From Urechis unicinctus (lineage: Eukaryota > Annelida > Polychaeta > Xenopneusta > Urechidae), in assembly GCA_034190875.2 (NCBI GenBank), contig CM067346.1, positions 9,105,883 to 9,169,882 on the forward strand: a stretch of 64,000 nucleotides of DNA. The letters run 5' to 3'. The notes beneath the pieces were generated by a model, which saw only the letters and a list, made by a program, of their open reading frames with translations, made no database searches and had not been told where the DNA came from. The translations under genes were made by a program, and so were the position numbers. Positions 53,851 through 64,000 of the stretch are shown one piece after another. Position 1 is the first letter of the stretch, and each line of letters starts with the position of its first letter.

Positions 53851-56800
53851 GAAAGGCAAAGGGAGCTTGATTGCCAATTATTTCAACTTCCTATTAATGT
53901 ACAGATGATTCGTATCGAGCAACAACGGCGAAATAGCCATTCGAGCGTAAATTTATTATGAATACCAAAAAAATATATGATCGCTGGGATCGGTACAAAC
54001 ATCAAAAGATACAATCAGAAACCCAAAGAAATCCAAAGAAAATAATGAGGAAAAGCAAGAGAAGGTAATTAATGTACCATTAATGATTATAACAGTCATC
54101 CATGATAATAACACACACAAGTGTTAATTATATTATACTGCAGTTGATGGCACATAGGCTATCTAGCGTGAAATAACATGATTTGAGCGTAGATAAACGG
54201 CTAGGTACTTGACCGCTGTTCGTTAAAAAATGATAATGGCTGTCAATGAATCCAATAAGCATCTGAAATATTGGACTATTTGTCTTGATGGCAGGGACGG
54301 CATGTTAGTTTGCTGGTAATAGCTGAAACCCAAAACAAATCGGCCATAAAGATAACCTTATTGACTTCTATTATGTTATTAGTGGACAGTTTGCCTATTT
54401 ATGCCGGCTATGCTGAACGTATTTTAAGTTTTGCGTGATAGCAAAAGGATTCACGGTTGGGTTAATATGTGCATTAAACATGTAAATTTGAAATAGGTAA
54501 TAGCACCTGCTTATGGTTTAATTCTATATTATTAACCACGATAAAACAAACCATCGCATCTTCTATAAAACGACCGCCTAACACACCCGAATAAGCTAAC
54601 ACATATCCCTGATCAGCACCACGCAAACCGGAGATGTTTCGGAGCGTTTCGTCATTGCACCTGCATATAAGTGATATCATTCACAACTTCCGTATGTTTG
54701 AAGAATTACCGATGTGCCAAAATCGACATCAATTGCAACGCAACGCAACTCGACTAAACTAGTACTTATTCTACGCATCCGAATACAATCACTTAAACAG
54801 ATTATCGTCCACTTCAATAATCACCCTAATGATAGACATTGTATGATTTATGCTGCGCGAGAGGGAACTCAGTGATAGGATTGAATGAATTGTTCCACCA
54901 TTGTAGAAGTTTCAATGAGGTGGTGTGGTCAGTAATTGCATCATCAGATTCAATTTGACTCACTTTAGGTGAATTAGTGGAAACTGTCAGTAACGGTGCA
55001 AGCTAGATACCTAGTGGATCATTGGCTCGGTAGACTTTACATTATTGATTACATTATTTGGTAGGGTCCATAAACTATCGATGATTAGCAAACCTTTGAA
55101 GATTAGCTTCTAAAATATCAATGCGTCCGTTGAAGATTTATGTCTACCCTTATCATTTGTCATTTATTATATTGAAATATGTGCTGTTTGATTGCAAATC
55201 CAAGCGCTACATTCGCAAACTGTTATGTTCTCAGATACAGTCACTGCTAAGGATAAATATATATTTGCTGCAGCGATGCTATGGTATTTGATTTTCAGCA
55301 AAGTCAAGAGTTGATGTGTACTGGTTCATAAATCCGTACCGGTAAATATGGGCAATAGGCTGACCATGCCTAGTATAAAAAAAACGGGAGAAATGGGTAT
55401 ATAACAGGTATAATATGCCCTGTTGCTATGTGAGGATGTCTGATGTACCTTTGGTGCAATTTATTGTGGTTATTTAATGATGTGTTGTGCAGTTTATTTG
55501 TTCTCGCCGAAATTATCCGGTCATGCATAACAAATATGCGGATAAACGTATGCAGCTATCTGTAGTACATTTACAATCAACACTAAGATTTCAATGTTCA
55601 CTGAAATTTCCAACTAATCTCGCTGCTCTTTGACATCACCCCGAGCGCAGGCAATGCGGGACCATCTAAAGCTTCACTTTATAGGTTATAGACAACCAGC
55701 AATGTATCGGCGGTTGAGTGTCATTTAATATAACGGACTGCAACCCGCTACTAATCGACTTGCAAACAGATCATACAATGAACTGAATTATATGTTGTTG
55801 TTTCGAAAGGTTGTCATTGTCATAAGGCCTAAAGACTCGATGTTTTTCCACCTCATTAAATCATTAATGGTTCTAATAGACTGAACAGTCGCATGGGAAC
55901 AATAGGTCGCACAGCCGTCGGAATGCAATTATATGCTAGGAGCCCCATATAAAAAGAAAAACCCAGGCGCTACTAGTATTTGCAATGTCTTCATGAAGGC
56001 ATCTAATTAATTACGTTAGTGTAAATCGGCCTATTTATCTTCTTCATGTGTTCGCAATGCTGCTACCTAAATGTCAAAGGTTTCAAATACAAATATTGTT
56101 CATTTTCCACAAGAGAAACTTTTATACATTTGTGCGCTTAATAGAAATGTCGAGTATGGTAAAATTGTTACAGGGAGAATATAAAATGTCAAACATTAAA
56201 TGAGATTCGGCGGTCGATATGCGCGGTCATGATATTGTCAATATTTGTGTCAACGTGTCACATTGTCGTGGTGGTCCATTAGATGTGACACCGCAAAACA
56301 TGCTTATTCCATGTCCATTATCATAGCACGTCCCAATGTTTGATTGTGTTTCATTGCGCATGTGTCCTTTCTGAGATATGTGAACATAAGCTGCTAGATA
56401 TTCAAGAGAGGCTTCTACATAATAATGAATTGTTCTGTACATTTGAATATCGGACTTCTTGTATTGTGAATTACCTATATTTTTATCATCTTAGTCGCAC
56501 ACAATTATTGAGTAGAATAAGAATCACAAGCGTAAATGCATCGAGTACAGAGCTTAAATGTCGGAACATAGTTGCAATCATTTTCTGATGAATGATTGTT
56601 ATTATGCTGTTCACCACGTATGAATGATTATTGAACTGATTAGTATACTTATACATGGGTCTGTATTGGTTATATTACAACCAAAAAACAATATACTATC
56701 TTGAACATCGACACATACGTCAAGAGCGAGATAAATGCGCAATGGCCGGTTAGGATATACCGTTCATAATCAAATAACCATAACTATCAGGATACGGGCA

Positions 56801-57432
56801 AATATATTGCGTATATGGGTGCTAAATAATATGGGTGCGAAAGTAACGTTAGAGTGGATTGAATTAAACGTTAATTTATACTTATACAAGTTGCCGCTCA
56901 GAATATCCCAATCAATAAGCAGACTCTTCAGCCTAAACCACTCCAATCAACTAGTGCAAGTTGTATCCAATAACGGTTTTAACACATAATATATCCATGT
57001 GATTGCAACGATGAAACTGGCTAGACATCTTCACACAAGGGCGCAAATACGTAAATTGTTGTCACAGGTCATAACTTATTTTTAAGGAGGCTAAATATCT
57101 GACATGTTCACATTATTAGATTAAAACTGCCAATCGTAATCACTGCTTTTTGATGGAAGAGACTCGTATATGTACATTAGTGAACGCAATGCCATCATAA
57201 TCTAAAGACACTTATCAATTCGCATCCATTGCTACAATTGCGTGTTTGGTTTATTTAACCATATAATATTGCGTTTTTATTTAGAACGAAAAGCATAATA
57301 GGATTTGTAGACGACTATCAAACCTTCGCTATTCATCACTCGCGCAGGAAATTCGATGCACCAATATACATATAGCAAACCAAATGATGTGCAAGTATTT
57401 TACGATATAGTAAATACTAGATTCCAGGCAAA
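53851..57432. other. Duplicated stretch with a 2-kb copy-B-only insertion
   Basis: Partner of 18,540-20,960. Positions about 54,630-56,645 are absent from copy A, which goes from about 19,980 to 20,140 with unrelated short text. I found no inverted or direct terminal repeats and no coding domain in the insert. Confidence 0.45.
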
Positions 57433-57693
57433 ATGCAAATTAGCAAATATGATATGTCAAACCTCGAATTGCTTCGTCTTAATAATGAAATAGCACGAAA
57501 CAATAAAATACTGAAGGAGCTGGAAATTGTATTACTGCGTATCATTTACCAAGCAAACTTTAATATTGTTCTGGTGGTCGACGAAATGTTTCATTTCGAT
57601 ATCAATGAGATCAATAAAATTCATGATATGTTACCTATTGATGCTATTTTGCCAATATTGCAGATTATATGTGGTACACATCAAACGATTTAA
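57433..57693 (+). CDS. Unrecognised 86-codon frame in the near-identical island
   Basis: ATG to TAA. It reads MQISKYDMSNLELLRLNNEI, then ARNNKILKELEIVLLRIIYQ, then NFNIVLVVDEMFHFDINEIN, ending ILQIICGTHQTI. Leu/Ile/Lys spacing suggests amphipathic helices, and IVLVVDEMFHFD looks like a strand followed by acidic residues, but there is no known domain. The last 70 codons are nearly unchanged in copy A (20,973-21,182), yet copy A has a frameshift upstream of them. The rest of the neighbourhood differs by 10-20%. It may be a small gene, a conserved exon, or a gene-conversion patch without coding role. Confidence 0.33.
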   Translation: MQISKYDMSNLELLRLNNEIARNNKILKELEIVLLRIIYQANFNIVLVVDEMFHFDINEINKIHDMLPIDAILPILQIICGTHQTI

Positions 57694-57974
57694 TATTTCA
57701 CGGAATTGCGTTTTAGTACCGCCGTTATTTCTAGCTGGCAATTGACCCTGTTCAGATCATTAGTTATTGCAACATAACCCCGCAATATTTCCCTCCCCTG
57801 GCTAAGGATACATCATGTCAAATACCGTATAATTGCGATTGTACTAAACGACACCTTCAGCCAAGTGATGTCTGGATTCAATACCTTCCATAGGACATTT
57901 TGCAAACTGTGCCGATACATACCGCTGGCAACATCGAAACGGGTTACCACCATGGATACGAAATCAACACCAAA

Positions 57975-58157
57975 TTAATCCATCAGATAAGTTATTACAG
58001 TTTCGTAACGGATTCGCTTATCTTCATTACGTACTTCTTTGGCAGATATGTGATCGTTTTTTGGAATTAATGGGTGGCTTCTGTATTCGCTGTTATTATT
58101 ATCGTACATAAAAGGCAAAACATGTGTTAATAAGAATGAACTGACCAAAGAATGCAT
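57975..58157 (-). pseudogene. Unrecognised frame, copy B, one-base frameshift relative to copy A
   Basis: Reads FLLTHVLPFMYDNNNSEYRS then HPLIPKNDHISAKEVRNEDK, matching 21,389-21,652. A single-base loss near 58,150 cuts it off from the upstream part that matches copy A (EAMELLN...SIPIDYNN). No function is assigned. Confidence 0.25.
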
Positions 58158-61100
58158 ATTAAACAGCTATTGTTATAGTCAATCGGAATACTATTATGAT
58201 TCAAAAGTTCCATCGCTTCTTGGATATGTCGTTGCAATTTTTTATGGATTCAAGAGCACGTTAAAATAGAAAATATAAATAATTATTTATGGGACATGCA
58301 GTGTCCGATTAACTTCAATTAAACGCTTTGTGAAACCACACCTAGCACAAATGTTGCTCTTGTGCTACAACTAATAAAAAAACGTTAATAGTAGCGTATA
58401 TTATAATATTTACATCGCATTTGGTTACATTATTCTGGTAAGGCTTTATTCAACGTCGATTTGATCCTGTACTCGGCTTTATGATGGACAATTATCTAGC
58501 CCATATTTTAGTAAAACAAACAATTTAAATAGATAGTTACTCTGTTATTTGGCTGTTATGCATTATGCATCACATCCTGAATGATATTAAAAATTTACAT
58601 AATCTCTTGGATTCACATCGACTTGTTATGCGCTGACTTGAAACGGCATGCCGAATTACAGCATCCGCTAAGATGTGCTAGTATATCTAGCTCACATGGA
58701 GAGCTTCCTGGTGATGTTTCCTTTGTTACTATTTACCATGTGATAAATCTGCCTCTCTTCTGTTGAGTTCGCAATTTTAATACCTCATAAATTTAGGGGC
58801 ACTTTCCGAAACTTGCTCTTGGATCATTCAACTGGTAATAACGAGCCTATCTTTGGAGTGTGGTAATTACTGGTAAAATCATATGAATGGAGCTTGAACA
58901 AATAATCGACACACTCCAAGTCACGAATACTCCTTTGTCAGTTTTCTAATTATTACCTAGCCCTTAACCAGCTCTCTTTCGTACAACTTGATGCAAATAT
59001 AGACCTTACACAATTTGATCACGCTGTCATTTCATTAATATATGATAAAAAGAACCCTTGGTGTGCATCAAGTGAGAAATCAAAACGTGCGGGTATAACA
59101 ATGAGATGCACAGCCACTGAGTCAGTGATGGTTCATATTTCGCTGCTTGATATGTGTCCATTAATAAGCATGCCCAGACTTGGAAATATCACAAATGGAA
59201 ATATTACTGTGAGGTCTTAAATAACGGTGCCTCATAAATAACGTGATATATTGCTTTATTACATTAATTTGCATTATATTCATCACAACCATAAACATTA
59301 AACAGTAGCACTGGACCCATTTGCGACATTAGCGAATTCCGCTAACACTCGACCTTAATAGAAATGAATAAGAATCAGAAACTTCCTGAATACTAATGAC
59401 GTATGTCTTTCTTTTATCCTTTGGATTCCTAGATGCTTTTGCCTACTTTCCAAAGTCGAATCCTGGCCTGCTTACCCTTAATGCAAGCAGATAATGTCGC
59501 ACGCTTGCCCTCACTGTGCGGGTTAGACAATGCTGTCGTCACCGATGTCTATTATTCTGCTCTGATATCCATGTAGAATGATATTGTACTGTACTATGGT
59601 GGTTCTGGAGAACGAACATGGCTGGATTCCACAAAGTTTTGAAGGTTAAGCAACTGCTCGTAACTATGCATCTGTCGAGTTGAAACTCGTCACATTGTTG
59701 CCTTGAAAACAGACCTAGATATTAAAGCAGAGCCGTGATTGAGTGATATCGAAATCATCCAGTAAATTCAGGCGAATATTGATATTTTCCACCCTCTTCC
59801 CTCCTTATTGACCTTGCCTTGAACCATGTTTTGCCACTAAAACGGTTTTCAATGGGCTCCTTTCAAATGAATGCCTCAGCGACCTCACGTATATATTTAA
59901 CCATGCAGAGTGGATGTGTTTATAGTATTTAAAGTAATGAGGCTATTGTTTCATTGCCGTTAATGGCGTGTAATCATCCCGAAACCAGTATTCTCTTGTT
60001 AACTGAGAAGAGGAAAAAGTGCAAAGAATACTATTCACTAACTTCATAGGTCAGTTATTGTAAAGGTGTACTTAACATTCGTCTCTTGAAAGCTATTTAT
60101 TTGCATAACCCTCATTAACGCCAAACAAAACTCCTCTTTTCCCCTTTATTAACCTTTCATTGACTTGTTATGTGTTATTAAAAAAATGGTTGTATCCTGC
60201 AAAGTTTTCAGCGTGCTCATTTCAAATGAGTGTCTGAAGGTCATCACTCTATATACAACCCCTGAGACATTCACATTCAAACTGCCTACAGCAGAACGAT
60301 TCAAATGCAAACCAATTCGTCGACGACAGTCTAGCAAATGTCCGTCTCTGTGAATGACTGCCTATGCGGAGAACGTTACGCGTTTGGACATATCACTCAA
60401 TATAACATAGTAAAAACGTAGTCGATTTCGTCGCTTGGATTCTTCAAGCATGGATTAAATCACATTCGTAGATTTTCTCACAGTTGTAGTAACCCATTAT
60501 GGACGCGTATCCATATAAACTGTATATATCGACGGGGATTAAAACTGATTTACGTTGATATTTTCTAAATAATAAGAACAATTATACATTTACGAGCCCA
60601 TAAAGTGCCCTACTTAAGGTAGTTAAGCTGCTAAGCTACTGTGAAGTTTCTTGGGAGGTTATTGCCGAAAACATTTGGATTAGGAGCCTGATGTTTTTCC
60701 CAAAGAAGTTTTATGAATTCGAGTCGTCAGACTGTGCTTCCCTTGAACAACGACCAAATATTACGCATGACATTTTATAATGTCTAGACTTTTAACTCGT
60801 TCGCATAATTTATGGTCTTCATATTTTCTCAAGCATGAACAAAGTATCTCTCTACAGTAATAAAGACCAGTAAAGGCAAATCATTCATTAACATAACTTG
60901 AGAGTCAAAGGCATGATTAACATATGAATATGCACTATAACTCGTATGAAACCCAACACCTCATCGGACATATAGAAATAAGTAATATACAAAGAAGGTG
61001 AAGAAGCCAAGTAATGAGCGCTTGACCTGAAATATGTCATTATGTGGCCAATCAGTATCTTGTTCAAATGCAAAGAGCGAGGTGCAAATGCGTTCATTGA

Positions 61101-61800
61101 TTGCAACACTTGTAAGCCTAATGCATAACCGCCATTGCTTTGTCGATCCATTTCCGACGAGAATCAAACAGCAGATATGCAATATACAGATTCATCATAA
61201 TTAATTTGCACACTTTCAAGCCAGAAAATACACCGCAGTATTCCATCGCCTCACTACTAACGTACGTATTGATGTACGTTATTTGAATCGGATGCGTCAG
61301 CAGTATTTGTCAATATTTGGACAAGAGACAGGAGCAAATTGTACGCCATACATTTGCTATATTAACACTTGGAATGCTTTAGAGGCATAAATAACCATTA
61401 GCTTAGAAGGTCAGCAAGTCAATTTCCTAGATCCTAGCAAACTTTCTGCATGGCAGGCCAACATGTCAAATGCACCTGAGCTTACTGAGGCTTACTGTCT
61501 TATTCATTTGATGACTAAGTTCAAATGGACTCCTAGCAAGGTGGTGCCATTCGAAAGCGAAAGGGAGATAGCAGCTGTTCCTCGACAAACATATTCATGC
61601 AGTTGAATATTAATCCCTGAATTAATGTAGGTGTTTCGAGGGGAACCATTTAATGTATTGCTTCTCCTCTTCTTATCTGCTGAATGTGAGTGCACAGGGT
61701 AATTCTTAATTTATAGAATTAGAATATTTAACATAAGAAAGCTGAATACAGATATGTCGCACATCTAATAAATATATATAAATTCCTTCGAAGACTTGCT
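58158..61800. other. Duplicated stretch with copy-B-only insertions
   Basis: Partner of about 21,600-25,060. About 140 extra bases lie near 59,160-59,305, with TTAA at both edges. About 1.13 kb extra lies at 59,475-60,605. Inside the latter, 59,800-59,905 and 60,135-60,260 look like an old direct repeat (shared TTGAC, AAAACGGTTT/AAAATGGTTG, TTTCAAATGA.TG, 'ATATA'). Confidence 0.45.
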
Positions 61801-61815
61801 GGTACAATATTAACT

Positions 61816-62019
61816 TTGTGTTTTGTTTTATGTAGTGTTGTGGTTTGGTGGAAGGGAGGAAAAAAGTTTGGTATTTATATTCTCATCTTTCTTTGCAGAG
61901 ATGATGGTGTTTGCAAACATGTTGTGGCCAATGCAAAGTCTAATCAAGCATTACCGCCTGATGAAGAAATATGTCGCACGGCTTGTCGCCTTGATTATTG
62001 TGTTGTCTGGCAATTGTAA
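61816..62019 (+). other. Possible exon fragment with a SWIM-like CxH motif
   Basis: The frame contains RDDGVCKHVVANAKSNQAL followed by CRTACRLDYCVVW and a stop. 'GxCKHVVA' is the second half of a SWIM zinc finger (CxC-xn-CxH), but the first CxC pair is not present in the frame. Just upstream, CTCATCTTTCTTTGCAG|A fits a 3' splice site at about 61,900. The motif lies in text that copy A lacks (about 61,735-61,970). The overlapping frame 61,823-62,191 (122 codons) uses the same bases in another phase. The call is tentative. Confidence 0.22.
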
Positions 62020-64000
62020 CTACACAATCAATATACTTGTCACGTCATTAACACATCTGACGGAAACTTTACTGTCATCAACGGGTGTTTGTTTGCTTTC
62101 AGTCCACTATGGTGCAAGTAAACATGGGCATTGTTGCTTCCGCCCCGTCTATATAGTCTACAGAACGATATTCTTAAACATTTGCCTCTAACTAACACCA
62201 AAATAAAACAAAAAACAACGAATATTCACCACAGCTTAAATATCTATGTTCCGCATCGTGTATTGCGTTTGCGTTTTGGAAAAAAAACATGCCCTAACTA
62301 CCGGTTGAAAATCAAAATTGCCTCCTGACGGCTGTGATGGAAGCCCGAGAATGCGAAGGCAGGGATTGACGGACCGGTCTTCAAAAGGAAGAACGGCGTC
62401 CAATTAGACAAATAATATGATTGTATACAAGTGCACTCCTCCGTCGCATTCCATCCTTGATACTTGATAAAAATTAGAGTCATTGTGACTATGTCAAGCA
62501 TTGGGACACGCTGATGTCCGCATAATATGGCTTTGTGAGACACTATCGTGTTTTTTTTAGTGATTGGTTCAAGTATTGAGCACTTACAAACGGTTGGTCA
62601 AGCCCAATGGTGAATATCAAAGTCCGTTGTGAAAATTGCAACGCCATTATGAAAATTATCGGATCATTGTGCAGGAAGACAGCAACTTGCTACGTGAGGA
62701 ACTGCAACAATTATCTGGCATCGTTTACTCAGCTGTTCAGCCCAGCGTTAGCAAAACCGTATCATCCAGTATTGATCCAATTAACCATGAAGCTGTCCTA
62801 ACATTCGATGCAAATTTGCGCAGTGAGTGACATATTCCAAGGCAAAGAGATTATCGGTTACTACATCATATCATCAAGTTTTAAAATCGCACCACTAAGA
62901 CAATCACCATCGACGAGTAATCCTTTTCCATGTTGATTCGTCACGTATCAGCTACATCATGAGGAAGTTGAGCTACACGGCAGCCAGCTTATGATCAATA
63001 TTTCATCTCAATTTCTTAAATATTTACTTTCCACAGAATGGAACTATGTAAATGATGCTAATTATTTTGTCCCGGTCAGAAACCAGACAATATGTCTATT
63101 ACATATGTCTACGACATGTCATGCACCTGGCCCGCACGAATGCATATTAGTATGACAGATAGAGAGCTTCGGCATGAATTGACTTGTTTCAAACGCCTGG
63201 TATTGTTGCCTCCACCGACACAGCCCCCTCCACGCTTAGGGATTAAAGAGAAGGCACCGCGCACACGCGATAGTTTACAAGATTGAAGATACACAAATTA
63301 TACTGCTACTAAGTAGTATGAAGATCCGATTGAATAGTGCCCACAATAATGCAAATATAATAACTCGAATGCAAAAAACAAACAATGACAGATAAAGATA
63401 TTCGTGAGGAAATGAAAGCATCATTTACTAAACAACGACATCAATTTAAATTCCTTGAAATCTAAATGCTTGGAAGGAAGCATTTGACTTTAACACATCA
63501 TAATGTCAAGAAATATTCCTCGAGGTGTATTTACAATGTATCTGACCTATTATTCAACATCTCCATATTGTATTGTCGTCAGGAATCAGTTGAAAAATGC
63601 TTTTTTGGGAAGGTATGAGCATGCCGCTTTTTTTAAGACAGCTCGGTCGTTGCATGCACACAATACTGGCATCTGCCGTTTATTGCACGTGATATGTGAC
63701 GGCATTCATGATTCTTAGGTGCATTACATAAAAGCACATGGTCACAGCAGGAGAAAACTAGCGCGAAACCATTTGCCCGTCCATTCCATCAAAAAGTTAT
63801 GGACATTGCATCAAAATCACACTTGACGGTTTGCAATACTTTTGCTAGCAGTTATATCAGCACCAACGTGCCATTTTTCTGTGATTTTTCATTGATTGCA
63901 CCGTGTGACACTGCGGGCATCATTATCTGTTTACTGGTATATTCATTATATTTGTTGAAATAAAGCACAGGAATCAGATTGTTACCCTTCAGGTCGTGAT
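62020..64000. other. End of visible copy B
   Basis: Partner of about 25,100-26,362. About 460 extra bases at 62,505-62,975 carry a plus frame (62,636-62,830: LLREELQQLSGIVYSAVQPS), unrecognised. The dispersed repeat related to 27,905-28,035 is at 63,500-63,640. Confidence 0.5.
63500..63640 (+). repeat. Dispersed repeat fragment (related to 27,905-28,035)
   Basis: See the partner for shared blocks. Here it sits at the place that corresponds to about 25,900-25,985 in copy A, where only a short remnant is left. Confidence 0.5.

Overview
This window looks like nuclear DNA of an invertebrate animal, most likely a mollusc or another lophotrochozoan. It is AT-rich, full of (TA)n, (CA)n, (TACA)n and (GAT)n microsatellites, and has no operons, ribosome-binding sites or compact genes. 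It carries decayed copies of animal transposon classes: an Academ-type DNA transposon, a Ty3/gypsy pol fragment, a LINE reverse-transcriptase fragment, and a SINE-like insertion ending in (CTCA)n. The (CTCA)n tail after a 'GTGCCGTTAAAC'-like end is what suggests a mollusc. That taxonomic call is inference. I see no intact host protein gene. Most open frames are microsatellite translations (YIYIYI, VCMYVC, TYIHTYIH) or short chance frames.

The dominant structure is a very large, old tandem duplication. Positions 1-26,362 (copy A) align almost end to end with 41,410-64,000 (copy B). Anchors are 31/41,446; 2,941/42,592; 4,261/43,962; 11,671/47,744; 21,001/57,513 and 26,271/63,906. The changing offset comes from insertions and deletions. 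By eye, aligned blocks are about 80-90% identical, with one block near 98%. Copy A already matches at base 1 and copy B still matches at the last base, so the unit is about 41.4 kb and both ends of the array lie outside the window. Positions 26,363-41,409 are the rest of unit A, whose partner would lie beyond 64,000.

The clearest mobile element is at 7,612-11,564. It is a 3.95-kb DNA transposon with about 160-bp terminal inverted repeats and a candidate 3-bp TAA target duplication. Inside is a broken coding region with an XPG/FEN-like nuclease segment and a C-terminal cysteine cluster, the hallmark pair of the Academ superfamily. Copy B has no element at the matching place (47,404-47,422), so the window holds its own paralogous empty site, together with a small flanking deletion.

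Other parts: a TA-microsatellite block at 553-2,822 that is about 140 bp in copy B; paired gypsy integrase relics (17,152-17,352 and 52,875-53,090), so that insertion predates the duplication; a MITE-like insert between TA arrays (17,667-17,973) and a SINE-like insert with 14-bp target duplications (23,035-23,357), both only in A; a (TACA)n array (28,255-28,620); a LINE relic (29,690-30,010, minus strand); and a scrambled low-complexity tract (34,210-34,665). Copy B has its own insertions at about 41,720-42,135, 44,697-45,440, 47,473-47,738, 48,887-49,063, 50,011-50,604, 53,401-53,850, 54,630-56,645, 59,475-60,605, 61,735-61,970 and 62,505-62,975. No genes here can be shown to act together; the biology is duplication, transposition and decay.
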